Shown in pieces: positions 51,590 through 63,052 of a stretch of DNA of 64,000 nucleotides. The translations under genes and the position numbers were made by a program. Source of the DNA: Prorocentrum cordatum (taxonomy: Eukaryota > Sar > Dinophyceae > Prorocentrales > Prorocentraceae); assembly GCA_963575745.1 (NCBI GenBank), contig CAUYUJ010012669.1, positions 567,501-631,500 of the forward strand, written 5' to 3'. How positions within the stretch are numbered: position 1 is the stretch's first letter; every line of letters starts with the position of its first letter. The notes under the pieces were generated by a model. It saw only the letters and a program-made list of their open reading frames with translations, was not told the origin of the DNA and searched no databases.

Positions 51590-52263
51590 ACGTCTCGAAC
51601 AAGTACCAGCACAAGCCCCAAGCATGTCTGCAACAAACCATACACAAGTCTCAAACAAGAACGACGCAAACCTCAAGGACGTGCCAAACAAGTCTCAGAC
51701 AGGCCCCAAACCAGTCCTACACAAGTACCAACAAGGTCTTAACACGTCCAAGCACAGGCCTCGAACATTCGTCAACAAGTCTGAAACAAGTCTCAAATGC
51801 GCTGGGCGTTGCCTTCGATGATTATTTGCGCTTCGCGCATCCCTGTCAGCGCCAGCCCTTCCAGAAACGACGCCCAAGCGAATTGTCTAGAGTATAGACA
51901 TGGTGCTACGATAAACATGGTGCCCCAATGTGTATGGCGTAACCAACGGCATAACAATTACATAGTGCGCCAACTGTGCCGTGCCGTGCCGTGGCCATAC
52001 CATAGTATAGCATAGCATTGCGTTGCTCAGCATTGCACAATCAATGCACCGCACAGCAGTGCAACATACGGCACGCACATAGCATAGCATCACAATGCAC
52101 AGCATGGCATTGCATTGCGCAGCTGGCATAGCATGCACGTTGAACACTCTGCTAACAACAAACAACACGCGTGAAAACGCAGCCGTTTTGGCTCTGCTCT
52201 GTGTTGCTGCAGGTGAGGTCCTAACCGAGTTCCCTGGTCGCTCTTCGCACTGGAACTACGTCC
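51590..52263 (+). promoter_or_regulatory. recurrent 5' module upstream of gene C
   Basis: It contains TCAAACAAG-like repeats (51590-51800), the core (51788-51900: TGCGCTGGGCGTTGCCTTCG, TTGCGCTTCGCGCATCC, AGAAACGACGCCCAAGCG) and GCATA/GCATT words (52005-52135). Unlike modules A and B it lacks the TTTCAACGCTTATCA segment before the ATG. Confidence 0.55.
52181..52194 (+). other. possible degenerate spliced-leader relic upstream of gene C
   Basis: AGCCGTTTTGGCTC matches 13 of 14 bases of the DinoSL interior and lies 69 bp before the gene C ATG. TGTTGCTGCAG, an acceptor-like context, follows at 52202-52212. Confidence 0.35.
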
Positions 52264-55200
52264 ATGGCGACGGCCAGGGAGAGGCTCGCCCGCAAGGTTG
52301 TCGAGAGGCAGCTCGGCGGTGCGGCTGTAAGCCAGGGCGGTGACGACTATGACGACGCTGGCTCGGTCAGGACCCTGGGCGCTGACACCGTGGCTACTGG
52401 AGTGAGTGGAGCCCCGAGGAAGAGGAAGTCAAAGGCCCAGGATGCCAAGGAGCAGCAGGAGAAAGCTGCCAAGATTGCTCGTCAGTCAAGGTCGGTTTGC
52501 TGCTTTGGCACCTGCGGCAAGAAGTTGACTGCGAGTGACAAGAGGGAGAACAAGATATGCTGCCCAGTCCATTACAAGCCATGGGCCATCGGGTACGCGT
52601 ACATGACAGAGGAGGAGGCTGGAACGAAGTACGGCGACGACCCATCATTCAGGAAGGCCTTCGACGACTCCTCGAAGTACCTGGTTGACAACGAGATCGA
52701 GGTAGACAGATTCTCTCCGAAGCAGGTCGAGGATAGCTCTGAGCAGAAGGCTTCCTGCCAGCGTATCCTTGGCTTCTGGACTCGCCCTGAGATCTTTAAC
52801 AAGTTTAAATATATGCCAGAACAGCTCGGGTACAAGTGCTTCAAGCTGTGGGACGAGTTCGGCACGCCCACCTTGGGCGTTCTCACAAGCGATCTTGAAG
52901 GAGCCCCTCGGACGTTCACATTCGAGTTCTCCAAGATGTTGAGTTTGTCGAATCTTTTGGCCCGCCCAGCCTCTACTATTCACGATGGGCAATGCGATTT
53001 GGTATACGAGAGTGCCGCGGGCAAATTCCACGGTCAGCTCGACCCCAGCGGCAGCACTATCATTTCTATGAGTACCTTGTTGTCTCGGGCTGCGAAGAAG
53101 GAGGGAGATAAGAAGGAGGCGGAGCGCCAAAAGCAGGAGGAAGAGGATGCGGAGCTTCGCGCCCTCAGTCTGCATGACGACTCCAGTCAGCTCGACAATG
53201 GTCGGGGCCCCTCCGCGAGGTTCGAGGCTGACGAGTTCGAGAAAGACGCTGACATCCTGTCCGTTGGGGCCGAGCCTGCTGCTGTGACCCCAGAGAAGCC
53301 TCCCTCGAGCGGCCAAGCACTCCGGGCCTTGTCAGGAACAAAATCCTTGGACAGCCTTCCGGACCCGAGCGTTCAGGAGTGCATGCCCGATGTCGCAGAT
53401 CTCCTGAAAAGCGACCCTATCAAAGCGAAGTGGGTGTTGCAGCTGTCAAAGGTCAATTTCACGAAGGCCCTCGCTGGGAGGACACCTGGCGGCCACGGCA
53501 GGGAGAGGAACACGCTGAAGGGATACATCACGGAGGCCGAGAACATGGGGCGAGAGGAGGCAGTCATGATGAAGGAGCACCACGACTTGCACAAGCAGTG
53601 CGAGCAGTTCTCTACCGAGCAAGGCTGGCTCAATGCATCGGACGAGGAGCTTGGTTCGTTCGCGGCTGACCTCAAGAAGCACAACGTCGACCTTCCTACG
53701 TCTGCGAAGCTTAGCTGCATGTCCCGAGCATTGCGTGATTGGACGCAGCTTCAGCACAGCATCGAAGACAAGGCCGCGCAGCTCCTGAGCATGATCACTC
53801 CGTGGCCCTCGGACGGGGGCAGCGTGGACAGCTTCGACCCCGAGAACCCCCTCGCTCGGCACATCGAGGGCAGCCCTTCCGAGAAGATGGAGAGGTTGCG
53901 GGAGTGCTTGATCTCGAAGATCCTCGCGCCCATGATCAGAGATGGCGCGCCCTCCTATGACTCGCTGCTGCGAGTCGTCCACGTGGTCTTGGACATGATC
54001 ACGGCTGCTTCTGACAGCAAGCATATCGACTTCGAGGTCTACGAGGACCACGCCGACCAGATGATGTCTATGCTTCGGGCGGTCCTGGTTGTGATGGAAA
54101 CAGACACCGTGAAGCTCAAGGAGTACAATGCCACCTCGAAAGACTACGACCGCTTGCAAGAGTCGACAGGGCAAGGCGGGATGTCCAACGTATTGACGGC
54201 CATGAAGCAGATTTCTCACTACAAGGCGCTTCTTGGAGAGTTCATTCGCACTCGCAAGGATTGCGAGACCTACTTGCCACGCCTGGAGGAGTATGAGCAG
54301 AAGCTGTCCAGCAAGACCGAGTACAGCTTCCAGGATGACATGACCATGATCATGCAGGCGTGGAATCTCATTAAGCAGACGCACGGTAAGCTTCGGAAGG
54401 GCCAGGGCACCAAGCTCAGATCCCAGGCCGAGCAGGCTACACTCCAGATCACGGGCAGCCTTCCAGATATGATCGAGCAGGGCAGGTTCCCGCCCGAGAG
54501 GAGTGCTGAGCTCAAGGGGCTGGTGGATATCACCTCTCAGATGTCCTTCGCGCTGCCGAAGCGAGACTTGTTCTCGAGTTATGTCGTGCGCATCCAGCAG
54601 GAGAACAACATTGGAAACCACGTCGGCACGATGATCAAGTGCATGCGAGCGTTCCAATGCGATGCTGAGCGCGAGACTCGCGCTGCTGACATCAAATCTC
54701 TTCATGCCCAAGTCAAGGCGTACATCGAGTTCGGCGTGCAGTCGTTACCTGAGGACCTGTCAGACAGCATCGACCAGTTCATGGTCAAAGTGATGATTGC
54801 CATGGGGAGTGGCGAGGACATGAATATGATTCAGGCCGTGCTCGAATACATTCGGTTGGTGTGCGATCTTGGTCTCGATCTCATCGCTTTGAAGGGGGAT
54901 TTGTCAGAGCAGATGGTGCAGTTCAAAGTATGCCTGACCGAGTTGTCCAACATCCAGTGGGACCTCGTGGCGGTCGTGGGCTTCAAGAAGCACGGAGCCA
55001 CGGCGGAGGCCATGTGGCAGCGCAGCAAGGGCACGTCGGAGCTCGGCCAATTCGTTGCCGCGAGTGCGGCCATGACTGAGGCCCACTGGCACCGATCTTG
55101 CGGCTGCCCTATAACTGATGCGCGCGGCTGTGCCTCCCCCTTCCCTTCCGCAACATCCCAACCACCCCTCTCGACGTTCTCCCCTCCCCTCCTCTCCCCT

Positions 55201-55989
55201 CCCTTCTCCCTCCTTCCCTCCCCTCCCTTTTTCCCCTGCTCTCCCTCGCTCTCCATCCACTTCCAACTTTCCTCGCCTCCTCTCGCCCTCACCCCTCCTG
55301 TTCACTCAAACAGCTGGCCTCTGCGGAGGGGCAGGTGGGGGCAAGGTCGCGCGCGTCGGCGACAGGGCGGCCGCGATTGGAGGGCCACCCAGGCGAGTGC
55401 AAAGATCAAGCTGGACTTCTTCACTCGTTGGCACGCGCAGGTGCAAGAGTTGGCCTTGGAGGTGGCCACATTTGATTGCAACTATCAGGTCGAAGACGCC
55501 CTGCAGGCATGCGAGAAACACTTCTCGCACTCCATCACCACGGGCGTCGATGAGGGCTTGTGGCACGACGGCCTCAATGACGCCACGACCCTCGACCAGT
55601 ACTTGGAGAAGGCCAAGGAGAGCATCTTCAAGATCTGTCGGCCCTCGGCGCTCAAGACTGCGATTGATGTGGTGTCGGTGAAGCTTGCGGCGGCCAAGAA
55701 CAGCCGCGATCTCCACGGCGACAAGGACGAGGGCCGCCACGCTGCGGTGGAAGACATCGCTACCAAGCTTGGCCGTGCCAAGGTGACCCAGGCTGAGTGT
55801 CTCATGCTCGTGTGCTGCAGGGACTTCGCCGACACCCCGCTGAAGCTCAAGAGGAACATCAAGATCCACCTCAGCAACCTCAGCTCCAAGGAGAGCAGTC
55901 TCATCCCGAAGGGTTTGATGCGCATATTTGAGGAGAAAGCTGATGTCAAGCGCAAGGCAGAGCCCAAAAAGCCGATTTGCCCACCGTAG
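52264..55989 (+). CDS. gene C: large protein of unknown function, two exons
   Basis: Predicted exons 52264-55080 and 55393-55989 give 1137 aa. The start ATG has a TCCATGGCG context. Residues 1-80 are basic (RKRKSKAQDAKEQQEK). A Cys/His cluster (CCFGTCGKKL then CCPVH) near residues 78-102 looks like a small zinc-binding fold. An acidic Lys/Glu helix (KKEGDKKEAERQKQEEEDAE) lies near residue 280. The rest is helix-rich without membrane segments or a recognisable catalytic motif. The unspliced frame is open but would insert a Ser/Pro-rich pyrimidine translation, so I infer a GC-AG intron. The gene follows the recurrent 5' module and ends 0.2 kb before the assembly gap. Confidence 0.6.
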   Translation: MATARERLARKVVERQLGGAAVSQGGDDYDDAGSVRTLGADTVATGVSGAPRKRKSKAQDAKEQQEKAAKIARQSRSVCCFGTCGKKLTASDKRENKICCPVHYKPWAIGYAYMTEEEAGTKYGDDPSFRKAFDDSSKYLVDNEIEVDRFSPKQVEDSSEQKASCQRILGFWTRPEIFNKFKYMPEQLGYKCFKLWDEFGTPTLGVLTSDLEGAPRTFTFEFSKMLSLSNLLARPASTIHDGQCDLVYESAAGKFHGQLDPSGSTIISMSTLLSRAAKKEGDKKEAERQKQEEEDAELRALSLHDDSSQLDNGRGPSARFEADEFEKDADILSVGAEPAAVTPEKPPSSGQALRALSGTKSLDSLPDPSVQECMPDVADLLKSDPIKAKWVLQLSKVNFTKALAGRTPGGHGRERNTLKGYITEAENMGREEAVMMKEHHDLHKQCEQFSTEQGWLNASDEELGSFAADLKKHNVDLPTSAKLSCMSRALRDWTQLQHSIEDKAAQLLSMITPWPSDGGSVDSFDPENPLARHIEGSPSEKMERLRECLISKILAPMIRDGAPSYDSLLRVVHVVLDMITAASDSKHIDFEVYEDHADQMMSMLRAVLVVMETDTVKLKEYNATSKDYDRLQESTGQGGMSNVLTAMKQISHYKALLGEFIRTRKDCETYLPRLEEYEQKLSSKTEYSFQDDMTMIMQAWNLIKQTHGKLRKGQGTKLRSQAEQATLQITGSLPDMIEQGRFPPERSAELKGLVDITSQMSFALPKRDLFSSYVVRIQQENNIGNHVGTMIKCMRAFQCDAERETRAADIKSLHAQVKAYIEFGVQSLPEDLSDSIDQFMVKVMIAMGSGEDMNMIQAVLEYIRLVCDLGLDLIALKGDLSEQMVQFKVCLTELSNIQWDLVAVVGFKKHGATAEAMWQRSKGTSELGQFVAASAAMTEAHWHRSCGCPITDARGCASPFPSATSQPPLSTFSPPLLSPPFSLLPSPPFFPCSPSLSIHFQLSSPPLALTPPVHSNSWPLRRGRWGQGRARRRQGGRDWRATQASAKIKLDFFTRWHAQVQELALEVATFDCNYQVEDALQACEKHFSHSITTGVDEGLWHDGLNDATTLDQYLEKAKESIFKICRPSALKTAIDVVSVKLAAAKNSRDLHGDKDEGRHAAVEDIATKLGRAKVTQAECLMLVCCRDFADTPLKLKRNIKIHLSNLSSKESSLIPKGLMRIFEEKADVKRKAEPKKPICPP
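55081..55392 (+). other. predicted GC-AG intron of gene C (312 bp)
   Basis: The donor is ACTGAG/GCCCACTG and the acceptor GCCACCCAG/GCGAGTG, both phase 0 and both AG/G contexts. A strong pyrimidine tract fills 55130-55310. GC donors are a known feature of dinoflagellate introns. Confidence 0.6.
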
Positions 55990-56189
55990 GTGGCGACAGC
56001 AAAACGGGCTCAGTGATGTGTGTTTTAAGCTATACGAGTATGTTGCTTGTGCGTTCTCGCGGTGCCGACTCTGGAGTTGTGCTGTCGACCGCGGCCCTTG
56101 GCGAGCGAGCTTCACTCGTGGCCCGCCTGGTCGCGTGATTGTGCACGCTGGTGTGTTCATGATATATGCACGTACGAGAGAAGTATGAA

Positions 56190-56289
56190 NNNNNNNNNNN
56201 NNNNNNNNNNNNNNNNNNNNNNNNNNNNNNNNNNNNNNNNNNNNNNNNNNNNNNNNNNNNNNNNNNNNNNNNNNNNNNNNNNNNNNNNN
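56190..56289. other. assembly gap (100 N)
   Basis: Exactly 100 undetermined bases separate the gene C region from the second copy of the 28620-36283 block. The true distance is unknown. Confidence 0.99.
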
Positions 56290-58444
56290 TGCACTCGCTG
56301 CGGGGCCGCAAGTTTTTGTGATGAATTCCGGCATGCGCGCGCGACGACGCGCGCGCGTGCGTTCGTCATGTTCGTTTGCAAAGGGTTTTCGCGACGGCGC
56401 TCGCGCAACGCGCCCGAACGATTTCGACATGCGGGCGCGAAGCCCGCTTGGTAGCGTGTTCTGAACATGTTGAAACACTTATGGCTTAGATTGCGATTTC
56501 GCAAGATCGCGCGGGCAAGGTGTCTTTACTCGTGAAATTCCGCGCTGCGACACCTTATATTCCTGAACACGAATTATTTTGGACGCTCGATTTTGAAATC
56601 TTCAAGAGACCCCAGGTTTTTGAAGGACTTCGGCATGCGCGCGCTACGACGCGCGCGCGTGCACTTTGCCATAACCGTTGCAAAGGATTTTGGGAACTTA
56701 TGATTGTTGGTAAACTAGTGCGCGCGCATATTGTTGCTGCAGAGGATGGCGGGGGGGGGGGGGGGGCAGAGACCCGCTCGGGGCGAGATCGCGGAATCCA
56801 TAATTTCGACAATGGCGGCGGAGCAGAATCCATATGTACCTTTCATACGACGAGAATGGGATGTGATAGTCCTAGTCCCAGAGGGGGGGGGGGAAGGGGA
56901 GGAAGATGGGCGGTTCGCAATAACAGGTGGGGCAAAGAAGGGGGGGGGGGGCGAGGGGGGGTACAGTCAAATTAGATTTTATCCGAAAAAGAAAGTGGTT
57001 TTCACAATGCGAGTTCGGCTTTAGCGCCGCCGCAAACGCCCCGCCCACCCAACCGCAACTTTGCTTGCAACAGCCGCGCGGCAGCGATTGCGATGCATGC
57101 TTGGCGTTGGCTGGTGCATCTTTGCGGCCGCGCTAGCCCGCGCATGCTCGCGCGCGCGGCGGCCAGCTAGCTTGGCGCGACCGACGCCGCGGCGGCGGCG
57201 CTCACCGCTGGGCGCATCCCAGCGGGCACTTCGCTGCGGGTCGGCGACTTAAGCGGGCGTGGTATAATGGCAACGTCGACAACGGTAGAAACGAGGATGC
57301 GAGTAGCGATGCTGGTGACGATGTTGACAACGCCGAAGGCGTGACCAGTGCGGGCGCCGATGCTGACCACGCCGACGACGATGGCGGCGCTCTTGCGTCG
57401 GTGATAACGGTTTTGGAGAGAGTTCGACGCGCGCGCGCGGCCGGCGCGCGAGAGTTGCCCGCATGGTATTCTTTGACACGGATCGCGCTCCGCACCCCCC
57501 CAGCACGCGCGCAAGGGCGCGCGAATGATGTCGGCATGCGGCGCGAAGGGCCCGCTTGACACAATTATATGAACATGCTGAAGGAAACCGTGTTGTTTCC
57601 CAGATTCTGCAAGAGCGTGAATGTATACACATACATATATATATATGTATGTATGTATATATATATATATGTATATGACGTTGCGAAACCATGTGTTTGT
57701 GTATGCGTGTTTGAACACCCTGTTGTACACTCGTTGCGGGTCCGAAGGTTTTTGATGGATTCCGGCATGCGCGCGTGACGACGCGCGCGCACTTCGCCAT
57801 ACCTGTTGCAAGGGATGTTTTGGAAACTTATGCTTTGTGATGAACGAATGCAACTTATGATTCTCGAGAAACTTATAACTTGGTGTTGGTTGCTGCATTT
57901 CTGCGGCCGCGCTAGCCCGCACATGCTCGCGCGCGCACCGGCCAGCTAGTTTGGCGCGACCGACGCGGCCGCGGTGGCGCTGACCGTTGGGCACTTCCCA
58001 GCGTGCAGTTCAGTGCGGGTCGGTGATTCGGGCGGGCGCGATGTCATGATGACGCCGTCAACTCTGAACACGGGTATGTGGATAGCGATGATGATGACGA
58101 TGGTGGCGATGACGACGACAAGCCAAAGATGGCGCCGATGTTGACCAAGCCCGCCGATGACAATGACGATGTCTTCGCGTCGGCGATGAATGCCTTTGAA
58201 GGAGTTCGACGCGCGCGCGCGGCCGACGCGCGCGAATGGCCCGCGCGGTATTATTTGACACGGGTCGTGCCCCTTTCCTAGCATGCGCGCAAGGGCGTTC
58301 AAATGAGTTTGACATGCAGGACTCCCGAGAAGGCTCCGTGTTCTCACAACATCGGTAAGGCGTCGGCGACGCAACCTATTGCTGCCCAGGCGCACCCGCA
58401 AGGCGCCGTGCGTATTGTTTTCTCGGCTAGATGAATATATATAT

Positions 58445-58483
<39 letters not shown>

Positions 58484-59017
58484 ATATATATATGTATATA
58501 TATGTATATGAACAAGCGTGTTATTGCAAAGCCACGTGCTTGTATACATTGTCGGGGCACGCGTTTTTGAAATCTTTGCGGAACCGAGCACTTTTGAAGG
58601 GTTCCAGCATGCGCGCGCGACGACGCGCGCTTGCGCACGTCGTGTTAGCTGTTGCAAGGGATGCTTGCGACAGCACGCGCGTAATGGCATTCGAGCAATT
58701 TCAACCCCATGTTGTTTTAAGAACTCGCAAGAGCGTGGGCGCAGATTTTTTTGAAAACCTGCGTTGCGAAACCCAGTGTGTTTATATGTTTCGGGACACT
58801 GGATTTTGAATGTTGTACGACACTTTCGGTTGTTTTAGGGACTTCGGCATGCGCGCGCGACGACGAACGCGTACGCATTTTGTCCCCGCTTTCGCAGGGG
58901 ATTCTTGCAATGTTTTGATATTTGATAAAAGAGCGAGCGCGCACTATATGTTCTGCAAAGTACAGGGGGGGACCGGTACCGGCCTGCTTGGGATTGTATG
59001 AATTCAATTATCGGATG
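56290..59017 (+). repeat. hairpin-rich tandem repeat region, second copy
   Basis: Same modules as 28620-31300: hairpin CCGCTGGG/CCCAGCGG at about 57205-57225, CGGCATGCGCGCGCG motifs, and dinucleotide runs at 57631-57676 and 58434-58510. The ~73-bp tandem repeat recurs at 59107-59307. Confidence 0.7.
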
Positions 59018-59699
59018 GACGATGGGAGAGAGTCATATGCAACTTGCAATAAGAAAACCATGGCCCGTTAACGTTGGGGGGGTCGATCTTCATACTCTTT
59101 TAAACCAGAGAATCTATGTTGTGCAACGGGGCGGCGGCGACGGGACGGAACTGCGACGGTAACCGCCAGACCGTCAGCCAGGCCCAGACGACGGGCGGCG
59201 ACGAGGCGGCGACGGGGCGGCGACGGCGACAACATAGCCGCCAGACCGCCAGACAGGCCCAGACGACGGGCGGCCAGACCGCCGCCCAGGACCAATTTCT
59301 TAGAAAGAAATGAGACCTCTAAGTGCAAGCAACCACTGTTTGGGAATCGTTAATTTTGCCTCAAAGGCCCGTTTGGAAGTGCTCTTGTAGGTCTCTTGGG
59401 GGGTCTTGAAGGCCTCTTGGGCCGTCTGGAGGCCATCTTGGACGTCTTGGAGCGATTTCTCGGCGAATCGCAGGACTCCAGGACACATCGGAGATTTCTG
59501 GACGTCGTTTTGCGCGGTCACAGCGTCCAGAGGACTGGCGGGAAACACTTCAGAACTCACGGGGAACACCCCGGCAGACCCCGGAAAAAAACACACATTT
59601 AGAATCTTGGTTGCAGCAACAGCACAGCTGTGAGCCTTGAGGTACTCCACTTGGTGCCAGGGGCACAGTGAGTGGCGGATCTGGCAGACATCAGCCCAG

Positions 59700-61047
59700 G
59701 CAACCTCTGGCGCCACCCGCGCGACACGGAGCCTGAGGAGGAGGGTTCCACCTGCTGCCCCCGGGTGCTCGACATCCCTCTGCTGGTTGGTGCTGTGCTG
59801 GCACAGATGACCGCCTCGCCGGTGTTGCTGGCGGTGCAAACGCTGTGGCCTATTGTATTGTGCTTGGAGATGGTCCACGGGGCCTGGCTGCGGGCTGCGT
59901 GGTGTTCGCCCTCGCACAGGCTGGCTGTCGACGCAGGGGAGCTTCACGACTGGCTCCTGGGCTGCCTCTTCGTCGGCGCCTGCCTCGCGGTGGCCTCGAT
60001 GGTGCTCGGGTCTCTGCGGTGTCTCAGGGTCTTCCCCAGGACGGCCGAGCAGCACAGGCGGTACCTCTTCACCCGGTCGCTCCAGCACGTCGTGAACCGT
60101 TGGTTAATTTGCTACGCCCTCCAGGTGCTGCTCGTAGGCTACGCACTCTGGATCCAGTCGAGCCGGTGGGGCGCGGCCTCGGACGCCTCGGAGTCAGAGC
60201 CCACGAGCCACGCGCAGTGGGTGCGCGCCCTCTGCTACCACTACGCGAGCGGCTCGGGCGCGAGCCCAGCGACGTGCTCGGACTGCCAGGGCGACCTTCT
60301 GGGCGCGCCTGGGCTGGCGTGGTTTCGGGGAAACCCGAAGGTACCGATTTCGCTAGTTACTCCCCGGACCTCTCCCGGGGGGCGTTCTGACCAGAATTTC
60401 GAGGCGAACCCAGCGGTAGCGACGAGGGCCTCCCAGGAGGCCCAAAAAGGCGAGAACGAGGCAAGGGTGGCCTCCGAGGTACGAGACCGGGGCGAATTCC
60501 CTGTACCTCAACACCACCTGGGCCCGCGAGCACGCCAGCTGGGCCTGGTCGCCACCTGCCGGCGCCCCGCCGGCGGGCGCCGGCGTGCCGTATCCCGGCT
60601 GGCCGCCCGGATCCGGCCGCTTCGCGTATGCGGCCGCCTCCCTGGGGGTCTCGGGCATCTTCGGCAGTAAAGCGTGGGAGTCTCGTGTACCCTCGTAACT
60701 CCGTCGTTTGAGTGCACTGGCGTCGATTGTTGTATAGCGTCGATTGAACGTCGGTGAATGTCGATGAGCGTCGACTAGCGTCGATCTAGCGTCGACTAGC
60801 GTCGATATTAGCACCGATATTAGCATAGATGAGGGTCGATTCGCAAGAGCAAGCAAAATGGTATGGGAGGCTCGCGTGCGCTGCCGCAGAAGGCATCGTC
60901 CTGGTCAGCGCCGGGGCGCTCCTCTGGCGCAACGCCCTGCTGAAGCTGGTGTTCACGGCAGTGGGGCCGCTCTGCTATTTTTTCCTCGTGGGACACGTGG
61001 CGCGCTGGAAGATATTCGGGCCGATCACCTCGCAGGTGCTCGTCTAG
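59700..61047 (+). CDS. predicted multi-exon membrane protein (copy 2)
   Basis: Predicted exons 59700-60321, 60479-60671 and 60850-61047 correspond base for base to copy 1 at offset 27717. I saw no difference in the coding parts. The same introns apply: one with the reverse-oriented dispersed repeat at 60351-60477, one GC-AG with the TAGCGTCGA minisatellite. Function is unknown; the five or more hydrophobic segments suggest an integral membrane protein. If the duplication is real, both copies look equally intact. Confidence 0.5.
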
Positions 61048-61121
61048 CAGAACACAAAGCCGAACACTGAACTTAACTAGCATAAAAGCACATATGCAAT
61101 ACATAAGCCATAAACTCACCT

Positions 61122-62607
61122 ATCTAGTGGCCTTCGGCCCATCTTGTTACCGCGCCTGGCTTCTAGGTCAGAGGCCTCTTGGATGCTTGTGGAGATCTCT
61201 TGGGAGGCCTCTCGAAAGCCTCTTGGGGGCGGTTTTGGGGTGTTTTGACTGCCTATCGGGGGCCTCGCGGGCCTCTTGGGTCCTGATTTGGGCTTCTTTG
61301 GGGCCTCCAGGAGCTTCCGGGGGGCTTTTGGGAGCCAGCTGGCGGTCTCGGGAATCATTTTGGGGAGGAGGGCTCGAAATGTCGGCCTGTGCCCCCCGCT
61401 CGGGCCCAACTCGGGGCCATCTTGGGACGTCCCAGTGGTTTCTTGGGCCGTCTTGGGTCCCTCGTGCACCGGGGCCTCTTAGGGCGATCTCGGGGGCCTG
61501 TTGGGCCGTCTTGGTCGGTAACCCGACCGGGCGACAACGCCCTCATCCTTCCCAGACTTGGCTTAGACTTATGGGTTTGGCCGCTCGGGAGCCCTCTTTG
61601 GGCGTCTTGTGGCCTTCTTGGGCCGTCTTGAGCCATCTTGGGCATCTTGGAGCGGTCTTGGGCCGACACGAGGCTCTCGTTGACCGTCTCGGGGACCTCT
61701 TGGAGTCCTCTTGGCTCGTATTGAGGCCCTCGGTGCTCTGGAAAATCTACGCTGGAACGCAAGCGAAGCTGAGGAACGTCTTGCAGATCGGGGAGCAGGT
61801 CTTTTCATACTTTAGAATTGAGGGCTGAGAATCCGAAGTACCTGAGGACACTCCAACTCACGCGTCAGGGCACGGTCGACCCTAAACTGACATATAAACA
61901 ATTACCCCAGTGCGGCCCTACCTAGAACCGTGACGTCCCTGGACCCAACAGCGGGGGGGGCATCAAAGTGGTCGCCCATATGGTCGCCCCTATGGTCGCC
62001 CGAATGGTCGCCAAAAACCGATATGGTAACCCATATGGTCGCCCAAATGGTCGCCAAAAACAGCTTTTTAGAAATATGGTAACCCCAATGGTCGCCCAAA
62101 AGGTCGCCGCGAAACGGGTAACCATTCCATGTGGTCGACCATATGGTAAATCAAAATCGCTCGGGAAACGCGCGGCGGTCTCTGTGGGCACGTGCGCACT
62201 GTATAGCACAGCATAGCATTACTACTGTTCGTGTGTGGGGATATGGGGTATGAGTATTTGGCAATCCTCAGACGAGTTCCAAACAGGCTTCAAACGTGCT
62301 TCACACGAGCCTCGCACAAGCCTCAAACAGGTCTCGCACAAGCCCCAAACAAGTCTCAAACAAGTCTCAAACAAGTTTCAAACAGGTCCCATACAAGTCT
62401 CAAACAGGTCTCGCACAAGGCTCACACAAGTCCCAAACAAGTCTCAAACAGGTCTCTCACAGGTCTCCAACAAAGAGCAATCAAGTTTCAAACACGTCCA
62501 AAACAAGTATCAATCAAGCCCCGAACATGTTTCGAAGAAGCTTGGACCCAGCTCCAATCAAGCCTCGTACACACTCCAAACAAGTCTCACATGCGTTGGG
62601 CATTCCT
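61122..62607 (+). repeat. GGCC-type element and minisatellites, second copy
   Basis: 61122-61747 repeats the element at 33405-34030. 61960-62154 repeats the ATGGTCGCC minisatellite. 62272-62597 repeats the TCAAACAAG minisatellite. Confidence 0.8.
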
Positions 62608-63052
62608 TGAGATTGTATATTAGTGGCGCTTCGCGCACCCCCGCCACCACCAGCTCCTCCGAACACGACCGCCAGACGAGACGCCCAGAGAGGGCGGGAA
62701 GAGAAAACATAAGGCAACCCAATGTCTGTTGTATCAACTACAAAAAGCTCTATTGCACAAGTGGTGCTGTGCCGTGCCCTGCTCACATGTCGTAGCATAG
62801 CGCATAGCATAGCATTGCTTACATTGCGTTGCGTAGCATAATCGTGCAAACCACGATAGACATTACATTACGTATCACTGCATTGCAGAGCAGTGTGCCC
62901 CATTGCCTAACACAGCGCGCGTTAAGCATCCTGCATGTTAGAAGCACGCATTGCATTGCACTCTACTTTCAACGCTTATCACTCACGTCCGCATCCATTT
63001 TTGTTCACGCATGCTTCGGTCCATATTGATACCGAACGGTTGTGTGAGGTCA
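62593..63052 (+). promoter_or_regulatory. recurrent 5' module upstream of gene A, second copy
   Basis: Core, GCATA/GCATT words and TTTCAACGCTTATCACTCAC are preserved relative to 34876-35335, with one substitution noticed at 62847. Confidence 0.55.
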
